A stretch of 64,000 nucleotides of DNA from Paraescarpia echinospica (GCA_020002185.1 CM034532.1:46764962-46828961), one strand, 5' to 3'. Shown: positions 40,501 through 53,419, counted from the first letter of the stretch. The notes: generated from the letters alone by a model not told the origin. Program-made: numbers and translations.

Positions 40501-41500
40501 NNNNNNNNNNNNNNNNNNNNNNNNNNNNNNNNNNNNNNNNNNNNNNNNNNNNNNNNNNNNNNNNNNNNNNNNNNNNNNNNNNNNNNNNNNNNNNNNNNNN
40601 NNNNNNNNNNNNNNNNNNNNNNNNNNNNNNNNNNNNNNNNNNNNNNNNNNNNNNNNNNNNNNNNNNNNNNNNNNNNNNNNNNNNNNNNNNNNNNNNNNNN
40701 NNNNNNNNNNNNNNNNNNNNNNNNNNNNNNNNNNNNNNNNNNNNNNNNNNNNNNNNNNNNNNNNNNNNNNNNNNNNNNNNNNNNNNNNNNNNNNNNNNNN
40801 NNNNNNNNNNNNNNNNNNNNNNNNNNNNNNNNNNNNNNNNNNNNNNNNNNNNNNNNNNNNNNNNNNNNNNNNNNNNNNNNNNNNNNNNNNNNNNNNNNNN
40901 NNNNNNNNNNNNNNNNNNNNNNNNNNNNNNNNNNNNNNNNNNNNNNNNNNNNNNNNNNNNNNNNNNNNNNNNNNNNNNNNNNNNNNNNNNNNNNNNNNNN
41001 NNNNNNNNNNNNNNNNNNNNNNNNNNNNNNNNNNNNNNNNNNNNNNNNNNNNNNNNNNNNNNNNNNNNNNNNNNNNNNNNNNNNNNNNNNNNNNNNNNNN
41101 NNNNNNNNNNNNNNNNNNNNNNNNNNNNNNNNNNNNNNNNNNNNNNNNNNNNNNNNNNNNNNNNNNNNNNNNNNNNNNNNNNNNNNNNNNNNNNNNNNNN
41201 NNNNNNNNNNNNNNNNNNNNNNNNNNNNNNNNNNNNNNNNNNNNNNNNNNNNNNNNNNNNNNNNNNNNNNNNNNNNNNNNNNNNNNNNNNNNNNNNNNNN
41301 NNNNNNNNNNNNNNNNNNNNNNNNNNNNNNNNNNNNNNNNNNNNNNNNNNNNNNNNNNNNNNNNNNNNNNNNNNNNNNNNNNNNNNNNNNNNNNNNNNNN
41401 NNNNNNNNNNNNNNNNNNNNNNNNNNNNNNNNNNNNNNNNNNNNNNNNNNNNNNNNNNNNNNNNNNNNNNNNNNNNNNNNNNNNNNNNNNNNNNNNNNNN
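40501..41500. other. Assembly gap of exactly 1000 N
   Basis: The round length means a placeholder of unknown true size. Any coding frame drawn across it is meaningless. The orientation of all sequence to its right depends on scaffolding, not on read-through sequence. Confidence 1.
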
Positions 41501-42119
41501 CGTAATTCAACAATATCTGACACTTTCAAGATACGTAATTCAGAGAATAGAGAAGAAGTATGATCCAATCTCTTAGCTCTATTTAACTCTTCTAAGTACA
41601 TACTTGGGTTATTTAACCCTCCTAAGTACATACTTAGGAGTCACCTTGTACGATGTCCTCTGATCTTACTTATCAGACACCTGAAGCCAAGTGTTTCCTA
41701 ATTAGTGGTTCCGTACAGACGACGTATACACAGTTGCGACTAATGCTCGTAATGAAGCCGGGTCCCGAGGGCGTGCTGTCGTGCAGAGGAAAGGTTAAAC
41801 ACTCGACAGCCGAGAAGTCACTCGCAGGAGTAACCCATCACTACTTGTGGTGGAGCCGCCAAAATGAACAATGGCGGTATGTTTTCGAATAAAGACGTCG
41901 TTTTATGGGGTCAATCGTATCCATCTTATCACCCCACCGTTGTGATGATCAGTTAATTAGTGACCACGAGAGAGCTTCCAAGATATCATAACATCATTAG
42001 TATAAAATAGCGGATTCTGAATTACTTTGTTGACTTAAAGCAATAGTACTATTTTAGAAGATACCTTGTTATATTTTGATGATGATACTTTACTACTAGC
42101 TATATTCTCATCATTAGAC

Positions 42120-42210
42120 ATGTGTGTATGTGTGTATGTGCGTATGTATGTGCGTATGTATGTGTGTGTGTATGTATGTATGTATGTATGTGTGTATGTA
42201 TGTGGGTATG
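42120..42210. repeat. (TATG)n/(TG)n microsatellite
   Basis: Counterpart of the larger (TG)n at 19,927-20,029. Here it is short and interrupted by TATG and CGTATG units. Confidence 0.9.
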
Positions 42211-42449
42211 TTAACGTTTTCTTTCTAGACGGTTTGCATCTCGGGCGCCAACATTTTAGGGATTCCTCTACGACTTATATACAAAAACGTGACGTTTTAA
42301 CTTATCGATTCTCTGTGCATTAAGGGTTCGTACCGTTTCGAACAAGGATTCATTCAAATTTACGTAATGTTTGTTAAACGCCAAGTGCGAATACTTCTAG
42401 AAATCTAGCCACTTTAAGTGCGACAGCTGAAGGATGGCTGAATACTCAC

Positions 42450-42789
42450 TGATCATGGCCTTGGACGGTCTGCTGAGCACGCATGTGTCCCGGAAATCTG
42501 GACAGCAGTCGGTGGTGTTCCGCCGGCAGAACTTGTCGCAGTAGCACACGGTGTCGAAGAAGGGCACGGTGCACGCGTCGTCCCTGCCCTGGCAGCATTG
42601 CACGGGCTGTCTCACGGAGCAGTAGCGCCGACCGGAGGTGTCAGGTTCGTGCGGGAACCATGCTCCCGTCGCTGACGTCGTCAGCGCGAGCGCCAGTAGG
42701 AAGTGGATCCAGACAGACATCCGGATACCCGAAACACTTGATCCGTTCGTAGGTCTGTCAATAGAAACCGATGTGCTTGGTGTCCGCAT
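42450..42789 (-). CDS. TINAGL1: TINAG-like exon 1, second copy
   Basis: 113 codons plus one base, with the same two possible ATGs, identical signal peptide and identical GTGAGT donor. The mature part differs from the left copy at about a dozen residues and two indels: for example GRRYCSV for [15 protein letters not shown] for TVPILDTV, CDKFC for CDQFC, and [11 protein letters not shown] at the end. The cysteine pattern agrees better with known TINAG-like proteins (a single Cys in GRxYC). Its transcript would run toward the gap, where no downstream exons are present. It is either an allele or a duplicate missing its remainder. Confidence 0.88.
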
Positions 42790-43129
42790 GTTGTTAAATC
42801 ATATTATTGTTATGTCCGTACGGTGTCGTTAAGCATTCGGGGGTAAGACGGTGTATGGGACGCGGAACTCACCGATCGTCGATGCGATGAATAAAATCAA
42901 AGTAGCGGTGTCCGTTTCCTGCCTGCGTAAATGGTAATTTACCGGCACACAGGCGGACAGTATATGTCTTTGGTTGGCTAATCGCCAGCGTCTGACTGCC
43001 CCGCTACCGCAATCCGCCAATCAACCAATCCCCGTATGCGCGCACGGGTCAACGCCCGATACTCGGTGTTTTATACTAACAAGGTGCGCGATGGTGCATG
43101 ACGCCGCACACACCAACGTACGTGGCAAC

Positions 43130-44347
43130 GGGGTATGTCTAAAAGCCCGACCTTTCAGGAACTCAAAACGTGTACCTATAGTTAGCACTCGCATGGCGCC
43201 GTGCAGCGCCACGGCAGGACATAGTTCCTAAGTGGACATACAATTAGAAAAACTTTATATGTATCACATCCCTAATAAACTAACAAAACAGTAATTTAAG
43301 ACATTTTGCGTTAAGCACGCTATACATATGTACGTTATTCTGTCGTGCGGCTCATTCCCAGGTGTCACTGTTCACGGACACTCGGTCTTTTAGCCTTTCC
43401 TAGGAGGAGAGGCTAAAAGCCCAACCTTTCGAGAACACTTTTCTGGTACATCCATATTAGGCCTTATATTTAGATATAGTGAAAAATGCTACAGAAGGAT
43501 ACTAACGTATTTTGTATTATCCAACAAGAGTAGATATAACATATTGTCGTTCCCTTGTGTCACTGGTCCCGAAAACTCGTTCTTTTGGCCTTTGCTAAGG
43601 GGAAATGCTAAAAGCCGGAGCATTCGGGACCACTTATTTTTGTAGTCTATGCATCATATGCCTTATACATACTTTATATACTAAACAATGCTAAAATATA
43701 GGATAATGGCGTATTTTGTCATTTCCAACAAGCAAAACTATAACATTGTCGTTCCGTTGTGTCACTGCATGGTCCCGAATAGTCAGGATTTTAGTCTCTG
43801 CTAGGGTGATAGCCAAAGGCCCGACCATTCGGGACCCCTTTTTTAGTCCGTGCATCATATATATAGGCATTGTGTATACTCTATATACTGAATTAACAAT
43901 GCCATAGTAGGATAATGACGTATGTTTTACTTTCCAACAAGAGAAAATATAACATCATCGTTCCTTAGTGTCACTACATGGTCCCGAAAACTCGGGTATT
44001 TTGCCTTTGCTATGGTGAAATGCGAAAAGCCCGACCGTTCGGGACCACGTTTTTAGTCCATACATCATAAGCTTTGTATTTTATATTTGTATATTATATC
44101 GAACAATGCTACACTATTTAATGACGTATTATTTATATATATTTTTGGCCTTTGCATACTTGGGTGAAAGACGAACGTTCTTGACCAATCGTCCAGGTCT
44201 ACTATATTCTGTGTATTGACACGCGTTCGACGAAATTACTATTATTTTCATAGTTGATGTGTAATTGTCAATTATGAAAATTTTGTGACAGGTTTTAATT
44301 AATATAGTCACGCGAGCGTGTGCGTGCGTGCGTGTGTTTGCGAGCGC

Positions 44348-44398
<51 letters not shown>

Positions 44399-44605
44399 CG
44401 TGTATACTCTATGTGTGTGCGCGTGCGTGTGTTAGTTTTTATGTGTACATGCGTATGTGTGCGTGTGTTTCGTAGTAGTTCCTTTCTGAAGTAACTTACT
44501 GACGCAATCAAGAAGTAATTGACCACTTGTGTTAGGCACACTATACGTAATTGTCATATTCCTTTGTATCACTGGTCACGAAAACTCGGGCTTTTAGCCT
44601 TTCCT
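43130..44605. repeat. ~200-bp dyad satellite (right copy)
   Basis: The mirror of 17,485-18,690, with full dyads at about 43,375-43,440, 43,563-43,635, 43,765-43,835 and 43,978-44,047, and half dyads at the ends. Paired stems keep complementarity less perfectly than on the left. An extra (GT)n/(CG)n block (44,300-44,470) interrupts the last unit. Confidence 0.88.
44300..44470. repeat. (GT)n, (GC)n and GTGCGT microsatellite
   Basis: A right-arm-only expansion: GTGCGTGC, then about 26 GT dinucleotides, GCGCGCGC and GTGCGCGTGCG. The left arm has none at the matching place (about 17,680). Confidence 0.9.
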
Positions 44606-44882
44606 TTCCGGGCGTTAAATTTTATCCAGGTGACGTTTATGTGCATATGTAAGGCATAATATTTAGCACCAGTAGATCACGTAGTGATAAATGATATCCA
44701 GTAGTTAAATGTGTTTCGTTTGTTGTCGTAATACGAGCGTTATAGTTCGAGTTCATAATTATAATTTGCTGTTTCAGATTTGTGACCAAGTATAAGAGTA
44801 AGTCACGTGACGTGTGCGTGAAGATGAAACTGTTTTACGACAGAAATTGTTTATGTATGTGGGAAGCAAACATTAAAAAATT

Positions 44883-44921
44883 TATGTATATGTATATATA
44901 TATATAGACATATATGTAAAC

Positions 44922-44962
<41 letters not shown>

Positions 44963-44965
44963 TAC
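44883..44965. repeat. (TA)n microsatellite
   Basis: The mirror of 17,146-17,220 with different run lengths. Confidence 0.9.
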
Positions 44966-46034
44966 ACATATAAACATACATAACGCCCGTATAAATGAAA
45001 ACGCGATAGTCGTAGCTGGTGTTAAATGCATTCCCCTAGATACGCGCACGCGCAGAAACGTCATCCGGATATTATTTAACGCCCGGATAAATGTAAGCGC
45101 GACACCGCATTGTTGTTGCTTAATTTGCAGTGCCTAATAACGCAAGTATTCGCCACAAATGGATACCCGAACAAATAAAAACATTGAGTGTTGCAATAAT
45201 ATTTACATGAAAATATGTATTTATTCGTGTAATGTGTATAATTGGAGGTTCAATTTTTTTATTCCGATAAATTCATTCAATTCATCTTATTTTGCAAGAT
45301 TCATTTCCAATTCAATGTGTTTGGGTTTTATTCAATTCCAATTCACGCATTCCATTGACAAATTTAATTCTAATTCAATTAAGAATTGGACCCACCGCCG
45401 CCTACTATACATTGCTACTTGTGTGCACAATATCATATTTAATATGTAACTTGTTAAAATCATGTTGTTGTGCTATAAGTACCAGGGCATGGAACTTGCT
45501 CTTCATAGATGGGACATTTGTGGGTTGTGTTTAATGATGCAATTATTAGAAAGAATTAAGAAAGAAAATTGTTATCCAATAAAAACGTGCGTGGTATTGC
45601 GTGATGTAATCCCTCATGTTCACATTACACGATTCTACATGTTTTTACAAGACACATTGTATATGTCCCACGTCTATTGTACGGTCCTTCAAGAAGCTAA
45701 AATGCTGGATGTATAAACAAATCTGTGGTTGTATTTGCATGACACACAGTTCCCTTTAACACATTCCAATACAATAAGTATTGTTTAATTTGCATTACAC
45801 TGATAATGAGTTCACGGAAACTGTTTGACAGCAGCTACCTAACCTGAAGGAGAAGATAATTTTTTTTGATCATCATCAATGTCACAATCATAATCAAAGC
45901 AATATGTGTGTTTTTCATGATGTAATTTTCCTGCATTGAATGGAGAAATAAAACAGTTGAATTGCATTATGGTGTTACCTTTACTAAATAAGTGTATTTA
46001 GTGCAAAAATTTCCATGCAACATGGGTGCATGTT
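44966..46034. other. Non-coding mirror of 16,056-17,145
   Basis: AT-rich, with no gene supported. It retains the GAATTGAAT-like repeats. Confidence 0.5.
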
Positions 46035-46165
46035 CATATCAGTATGTAGGCATTTGTTGTCATATCAGTATGTAGGCATTTGTTGTCATATTAGTATGTA
46101 GGCATTTGTTGTCATGTCAGTATGTAGGCATTTGTTGTCATATTAGTATGTAGGCATTTGTTATG
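46035..46165 (-). repeat. 26-bp tandem repeat, 5 units (right)
   Basis: The mirror of the eight-unit array at 15,845-16,055. Confidence 0.93.
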
Positions 46166-46819
46166 CAAGATATACATTTTGACTGTCCTAGGAGTTATAT
46201 TGAGTAAGGAATAAAACATCCCTGATACAATCTCTTCAGGGTTCAACTTAAATGTTCAAACACTGTATATCATTGATTTCTTAGTGTGTTGTTTATTGAA
46301 TCACATACAAATTAATGTATCACTTCAGATAAAAATGGGCCAAGAGGCCCTGAAGTCCTTTGGACTGTATTGTGAGTTTGTAATTATTAATTAAATGTTT
46401 TTTGGTGAATTATAGTTATAGATCATTAAGAGTTATGATGGAAGTAAAGTGTTGACATGTTTAGTAACTCTCTAGACTATATGCATGCCAGTGAAGATAC
46501 ACCAGGAAATAAAGTATTCGAGTAGACCATTTCGTGAATATTGTATCTATTAGTTAATGTGTTATTAGAAAATACTGTCGGAGAGTTGGTGAGCTGCAAT
46601 CTCGCATGTAGCACAGTAAAACATTGTTTAAGAAAATGCACATGCATCATCTGTTCTCATTTTGCCCCTACCACCTTCCCCCAGAATGGGAAGAAGAAAG
46701 AGATGAACTATGATCATGATTCAATCAAATACAGATTTCTCGTGCATAGTGGCAGTGCCCTAAGATATGTCTGTGCAAAATTAGAGAATCAGTTGCTGAA
46801 CAGTTTCTGAGATACGGCA

Positions 46820-47045
46820 GCTAACAGCGGACGTAGAGTGATGGCAATAGTATGTTGGACCTTCAGCCCAAAGGACTAAAAAAAGGTAGGTAGGGACCAC
46901 ATAAAAAGAAATTACACATGCTGAAGGCAATTAATGGAATCAGTAGATGCGCACAACCAATACTGTTTTGGATGTAACATTCAAACACCAGCAGGTGTTG
47001 AACCTGCCACACATCACTGGACCACAATGAACTCCACTGCTCTGA
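46820..47045 (-). mobile_element. Degraded tRNA-SINE-like repeat (right)
   Basis: The mirror of 14,900-15,130. The B box is further mutated here (GGTTCAACACC). Confidence 0.3.
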
Positions 47046-47389
47046 CGCGTGGTAACATTGCATGAATTACAACATAGAAAATAACAGTAATCTATTTCAA
47101 ATTATATAATTTTGTTAGATAAATGTTATACATTACATGCCATTTAATTTATGAAAATCCTTATATTATTGGTTCATACAATACATGTAAAACTAAAAAT
47201 GGGTGCTTGTAAATAATATAATGAACATTTTAAATAAATGTTGTTATTAATATTATTACTGATACCATGTGTAGCTAACAAACAAACCTAGCTTATGGAA
47301 AGAGGAAATTGAAGAGCTCTACTCAACAGTGCCATTAATTGGACAATGGGTCACCTGACATAAGATGGTGCCTGACTTTGTTCTGCCCC

Positions 47390-47645
47390 ATTCTATTCTG
47401 TGCGACATCTACTGGGAAGTTGTAAATCACTTCGTCTTTGAACTGGATGTGTGCATCCGATAGCTTTGTGTATCAAAATGCATAGCAGTGTTATTAATTG
47501 GACAATGTGTTAACTGACACAGTAGTGAAGAACATGCCTGACTTTGTTCTGCCACATTAGTTCCATGTGACTTATGCTGGGAATATGTACATCGCTACAT
47601 GTTTCAAATGGATTTGTGCAATCGATCGATTTGTACATCCAAATG
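47390..47645 (-). pseudogene. THAP-like remnants (right copies)
   Basis: On the minus strand one copy reads CYAF, a stop, then YTKLSDAHIQFKDEV and YNFPVDVAQNRMGQNKVRH. The other keeps the FP-LW order in broken frames. As on the left, they cannot encode a protein. Confidence 0.28.
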
Positions 47646-49148
47646 CATAACATTCCATCAGTATGTTGCAAAATAGGAGTACATAATAAATTATTATGCT
47701 CATCATGTTTGGATTGTTTTCTACAGCATATTCTTCAACATTTATTGAAACAAGTTTGTGCTAAGTGAACTATACTGGGAGTAGTGCATAAAAAGGTGCC
47801 AACAAAATTTATTTTACAATAATTTTGAAAATTCATAAAATATAAATGTTCCACAACATTCAAAATGTTTTAGGGGTCTTCTTGAGTTAAATACACCAAT
47901 GATGACTGAAAACATTGTTTTAAAATATTCGTTACTTTTAAAGTGTTGTAATTTTATAACTTATTTCCATTATGAAATGGTCATTTTATATGTCATCGAA
48001 ACGGGAGTTCGACAGAAACAAATTCAGTAACTTTTACTCTAAATGATGAGCAGAACAAATAATTATTGCACTCCCAGTACCAAATAAAACAAGTTGTTAC
48101 ACTGATGCAATATACTTAATATTTTGTCGACAAAAATGTTATTATGCTCTTTGTAGATTTACATTTTAAAACTAAAATTAAACCTTATGTACATAACCAC
48201 CTATGCTATTTTAATATTATAAGTTACTTCATGTGATGTATAATGTTGTATTTATACTGCTTATGGAAATACCAGTTTCTGTTATCTAAACGTTTCATTA
48301 AAACTAAACTTTAAAATGTATAGCCAGATGTAGCAGGACAAAAAAGAACATGATAGTACAATAGGTGAGATTTTGGATGTTTTTATATTCCAACAAAAAC
48401 AATGCCAATCATTCAATATGTCATCGGTAGTTTCGTGCGTGGAGATCTGGTGTTTTTTTAATCAATCTGTCATGAGCTGTCGTTATATTCATTCTCCATT
48501 TATTCAATATATTTCCTTCTTTTCTTTGCTAAATCTGTGACATAAACAGAAGCTGGTCCACGTAAGTTTCATTTTTATAATTTTATCGGTCACAACTCAT
48601 TCACGTGGCGGTGGCTAATCCAAATACACACATGTTGATGACGAAGTCTGACGGACGGTCTCGAATACTCATGAGCATGCTTTATACGGATCGTGAAGGT
48701 GGGGCCAAAGTGGAAACTGCGCTATTGTTAGGGTCATTTGTGATTACTAAAACATAATTTTAATGATATAAAGGCATAGAATTACACGAAATAATCATAT
48801 TAACAGGATTACCTAATAATTGCGTACATTACAAAGAGATTAAAATTCTCAAAGAATCGCTTAAAAATTTACTATTATTATTTATTATTTTTAATGTATA
48901 CATCATGGATAGCGCAGTACAGCATATAAAACAATATACATCATTACATTTTGCAACAAACAAATTGTTAGTAAAAACAAAATAATATATACTGCATCAT
49001 AGTATATTAAATTACCTCTGGTAGACAATATTAAAATGCAGCAATAATCCCCACTCAAACTAATAACCGTAATAAATACCCTCAGCTGCTGGCAACATTA
49101 AGTTTAACGCAACCTTATTTAATTAATTAATTTAACGAAATATCGTGT
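47646..49148. other. AT-rich; empty-site counterpart of LINE B
   Basis: Matches 11,257-11,500 and 13,140-14,280 but lacks LINE B. About 95 bases at 48,830-48,940 (AT-rich, with TAATAATAAATAATA-like runs) stand in its place. No gene. Confidence 0.6.
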
Positions 49149-49197
49149 ATTTTATTGACTTTGACAATAATAATTATTGTCAAAAAGTCAATAAAAT
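49149..49197. repeat. 49-bp palindrome (right)
   Basis: The reverse-complement copy of 11,208-11,256, with the same stem and the same 2-base asymmetry. Confidence 0.85.
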
Positions 49198-49534
49198 GAA
49201 GTATGAATTGTGATCTATCCCCACGTCTGAAGGCATCCATAAAGTGGTGCCACCCACCGGAATTTCCGGTGGAATTAATAAATACATGTAAAAACGAGTG
49301 AATTTCTTGTACATTTTGATCGATAAAAAACAGTAAATTTTATTTTTGGATCACGTGATAATTTTGCATGTGTAGAATAGGTGTTATAAATATAGGGTGT
49401 GAAGTTTGGTGACTGTAGGTGACCGTTTTCATGTTTTTTTTAGGTGCGGGCCTAAACTACAAAATTTACCAAAAGCAAAAGTACCCGAATTGATTTCGTA
49501 TAAGTATAACTACAGTTGGCCTACATGTAATTCT

Positions 49535-49770
49535 AACGCTAAGCCTAAGGCTAAGCACGCTTTGTGTAGGCCCTTTCGGTTACCACCCAAACATTAAATT
49601 GTGAACCATAAATAATTTTTACGAAGGCCTATAATTAAAGGCTATATATGTATGGCACCCTGGCCAATACCAATTAAACTTAAGCCTAGGCAAAACGTCC
49701 GGTAATCACCATAATCGGCATAAACCATAAATAATGCCCGTGATTAGTAATGACAATGTGCCGATTGCCG
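49535..49770. other. ~235-bp segment present only in the right arm
   Basis: Contains AACGCTAAGCCTAAGGCTAAG and two copies of an AACCATAAATAAT motif (about 49,600 and 49,725). The left arm jumps across it near 10,856-10,870. It may be a small insertion, or a deletion on the left. No family is recognised. Confidence 0.5.
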
Positions 49771-50032
49771 AACGTCCCACATAAATTCATAATCATCATA
49801 ATTGTGTTCTAATCAGTTACGGCCGGTTGATGCATTCTACTTGGCATACTCACTTTTCGAATAACAATACAACGAGCTATCGAAGGTAGCATTATCATGA
49901 TTTACTAAAACACAAACTAATATATTTCACAAACTGGCATATTTCCCTTCATTTTTTGTTCGTTAACCCGCTAACGCCGCCGTATCTGACTATATCCATG
50001 CGCGGCGTGTAAATAAAGTGCACGTAAATGGG

Positions 50033-50200
50033 TGACGTCATGTGCATGAACAGTCGGGCATTAAGCGTTTCCCCAACGGTGCATACGTATCACGCCTGCC
50101 TACGGCGAAGTTAATCGGTCGACCCGCACGGAGCAACCGCGTCCATTCTCCACCCAGTGCGGCTGTTCCGTTCGCGCAGGCAGACGACGCGTTCTGGAGT
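50033..50200. promoter_or_regulatory. CpG-rich block with CRE palindrome (right)
   Basis: TGACGTCA at 50,033-50,040 and adjoining CpG-rich sequence, the mirror of 10,390-10,570. The downstream + strand ORF at 50,599 could use it as a promoter; this is inference from position only. Confidence 0.3.
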
Positions 50201-50598
50201 TATAGTCGCTTCCTTGTGTTTTTTCTGCTCGTTTGTTTGCACACGCCTCTGTACTTTCACGCGTTCCCACACGCATCCACGATTTCTCGGTCGGCCCGTT
50301 CCCAGCTAGTCCATTAATAACAATACCGCTTACAAGTGTCCATTGTACGAAAGACGCTTCGTTTTCACCAGCGAACATCCGCACTGTTGTCCGGATCAGA
50401 TTCACTTTCTACTGTCACAACATTGACAGTGAAATGACAACTTGAGGAGATGCAACGTCGCACGCTAAAGTTATCGACGATAACATAAACTGGTTGACAG
50501 TTCCACGCAGAAGTCACTTCAGTTGCCACGACTTAAAGCACACAGTAAGAAATCTGATATTCGGTTGGTCTAGGGGCGACATGTAAACGGTTCAACAG

Positions 50599-50850
50599 TT
50601 GTGGGCGGCTTTGAGACGAGCTCCTCGCAGTGATGTATACGACGCTCTGGCAGCGACGGCCACACACTGGCACCGTGTGGAGGACACTTTGTTCCACTAC
50701 CGGTACCGACATCTACTTCCGGTGTTTAGATTGTTGGGAAAACTGGAGCAAGTTAACGATATTAATGCATTAATTGCTGAATTAGATGGCGTTTATTGGT
50801 GTCAACAATCTGGCAATAGTCTTAAAGTAATGCACTTTCTATCAAGATAA
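50599..50850 (+). CDS. Unknown ORF, intact only in the right arm
   Basis: 84 codons including WAALRRAPRSDVYDALAATA, THWHRVEDTLFHYRYRHLLP, LEQVNDINALIAELDGVYWC and KVMHFLSR, then a stop. It reads like a small helical protein or exon. A possible acceptor (GGTTCAACAG) precedes it and no ATG is near the start. The left-arm copy (9,790-9,965) has a deletion of about 35 bases that breaks the frame. Family unknown. Confidence 0.4.
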   Translation: MWAALRRAPRSDVYDALAATATHWHRVEDTLFHYRYRHLLPVFRLLGKLEQVNDINALIAELDGVYWCQQSGNSLKVMHFLSR

Positions 50851-51486
50851 AAATTACAATTGCAATTAAGAGAAGCACCACAGTTGTATTAAATTAATTA
50901 CCTCATTTTTGTAATCTTACCCCACACCTGTGGAATATTACCTACGTTAATACTAGGGCAAGTTGACGACAGATAACCGCAAGCCTGGATTAGTTATATA
51001 GTAGTTCTAAATTATGTATATTATACTTTTTGTTATTGTGCCATTGTCACGGATTAGCGAGGTCTCCGTACACTAGATGGCTCAGTCTAGTAGGGTTCTT
51101 ATATATCAAGGTCAACGCATATGAGAAAGAACGGCTATCGTGAACAAGCAAAAAAAAACGAGGAAAATGTAATAAACTTTATTACAAGATATCTTCCTTT
51201 TGGTAAATATATCGATTAACAAAAATAAAAATAATAAAGAAATCCCGTAACCAAATCTTAATAGAACATAATAAACAATAACACTGAATCTTTGAATATA
51301 TCTAACTAACAAAATAAATATACAATTAATCTTTCAATAATCAAATTCCACTTCCTTTCTGGTGTGGATTATACCACTACACGACCAAACACTAGGCGCC
51401 AAGTGTTATATAATAATAACTCCCAATAAGATAAATACACAGCATATAGTTAGTCCTCGCGGACTCTCATTACAGTAATCTGTTAC
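50851..51486. other. Non-coding mirror of 9,095-9,790
   Basis: AT-rich, with LTR-like ends (TGTCACGG near 51,045, TTACAACA near 51,490) but no other support. No gene seen. Confidence 0.4.
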
Positions 51487-51581
<95 letters not shown>

Positions 51582-51600
51582 ACACACATATACATATATA
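51487..51600. repeat. (CA)n microsatellite
   Basis: The mirror of 8,962-9,094, ending in a TACATATATA patch. Confidence 0.97.
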
Positions 51601-51786
51601 TACATATATATGAATACTTCAAGGGTAGTAATACCTCACTTCAAAACCACATGTAACTACCAATCATAATACAGCAAATAATAGATACGTTCAATCAGAA
51701 AATAGACATTTACACTGTGCTAGTCCCATCTCGAATATATACGAACGTTTGTTGAAGTCAACACGCCAAGCTCAGAATACAGAACG

Positions 51787-52029
51787 GTGTGTCTCGGCCG
51801 CACGAGTGATGATGCCGGGCAATTGACGATTGCCGTCGTACGCCGCGAATTCTCGAGTCGCGTCCGTTCAATGATCGACTTGTCTCGCACGGTCGCAAAC
51901 GATTGCGAAGTCGGGCAGTATACGTTTACCGCCGGCCGCTACGAGTTGCATTCGGTCAAGCTTTCTGACGATGTCGCCCAAATCACTACATCCTTGAATT
52001 TCGTCTTACCTCTGCGCGCGCAATACTAG
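51787..52029 (+). CDS. Conserved small ORF, unknown (right copy)
   Basis: 80 codons: CLGRTSDDAGQLTIAVVRRE, VRSMIDLSRTVANDCEVGQY, TFTAGRYELHSVKLSDDVAQ, ending in LRAQY and a stop. It is identical to the left copy apart from three extra codons and two substitutions. It may be an exon or a short gene. No domain is recognised. The 20-bp ACTTCCTTCCGG-type repeats follow it at 52,030-52,090. Confidence 0.42.
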   Translation: MCLGRTSDDAGQLTIAVVRREFSSRVRSMIDLSRTVANDCEVGQYTFTAGRYELHSVKLSDDVAQITTSLNFVLPLRAQY

Positions 52030-52099
52030 TAACATCCTTCCGGTAGAGGCAACTTCTTTCCGGTAGATACGACTTCCTTCCGGTTGCGCACACTTGAGA

Positions 52100-53400
52100 A
52101 CTCCCTTCTCATAATATTGCCTTCATGTTAGCGCCCACATTTTCAAATTTAGAATTTATTTGAATTGACGAAGTTATTTAATAAAACTGGGGGTATACAT
52201 ACACGTTTCATCTACCAGTGTATTATACACTATAATTTGTAGTCTCGATTTGCTGAATTACATAGTACGCTTCGTTAATGTAATCTATTGTGACTTTGGG
52301 TATCGAACCGAAATGTGCCGACTCGATAAATGAGAATGACCGGTGTTATGCTTGCAAATTTAAGCTAGAACGGCCGAATTACCATCTACTTTGCACTCAA
52401 TTACATATAGTCAATATAGGCTTCTCGTAGTAATCTCATTCAGCTTATTAATTACTCCCTTAGCTTCGTTAATCTTGCGAAAATTCTTGACTTTGGGTAC
52501 CGAACCGAAGTGTACTGATTCGATATATTTCGTTATGCCTGCATATTCGAATTAGAATGGCACTCATACACAGGTTTTCTCATTGTAGTGGCATTCACTA
52601 TACTTATTATAACACAACAGTGTATATGTGTATAACCATTTAATTTTTATTGAACATTCATATGATGGTAGCAAACTATTTTGTGAAAGAATTGTGGCTC
52701 TGAAAAGAGCCGTTTGTTTTCGATGATCGATCTAGAAAGAGGCAGCGATATTCACACTTCTTCTTTTGAAATGCAGCTGTAGTGTGAGAGTCTACTGTTG
52801 TAAAGTTTAAAACAGTAAAAACTACATTAAAGTAAAATATTAATGGTTTATTAACTCGCTCCGGGTCTTCCTAAACTACCTCCTTGACTAACTAAGGTAC
52901 TAACTAAACTACCTCCTGATCTTATTACTAAGCTGGCTGCTGGTCTAACTAAATTTGCACCCGGTCTAAGCAAACTTTCTCCTGGAATAATTAAACTACC
53001 TCTTAGCCTAATTAAACTACCTCCTGCAAATTTGAACTAGAACGGCCGAATTACCATCTACTTGGCACTCAATTACATAGAGTTAATATAGTTTTCTCGT
53101 AGTAATCTCATTCAGTTTATTAATTACTCTGTTAGCTTCGTTAATCTAACAAAAATTCTTGACGTTGGGTACCGAACCAAAGTGTCCTGATTCGCTATAT
53201 GAGAATTATCGTTATGCCTGCATTATTGTTATGCCTGCATATTAGAATGGCACTCACGTACAGGTTTTCTCATTGTAGGCACATTCACTATATTTATTAA
53301 AACACAACAATGTACATGTATAACCATTTTATTTTTACTTAACATTCATATCATGGTAGCTAACTCTTTTGTTAAAGAGTTGAGGCTCTGAAATGAGCCG
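52100..53400 (-). repeat. Mirror of the ~670-bp segmental duplication
   Basis: Two full blocks and one partial block related to 7,160-8,330. Each includes the GAGCCGTTTGTTTT and GTTATGCCTGCAT landmarks. No gene seen. Confidence 0.7.
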
Positions 53401-53419
53401 TTTGTTTTTGATGATCTAG

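Noticed and set aside
40075..41631. Very long ORFs on both strands across 40.1-41.6 kb
   Set aside because: They consist almost entirely of undetermined residues from the N gap plus (CTGT)n repeats.
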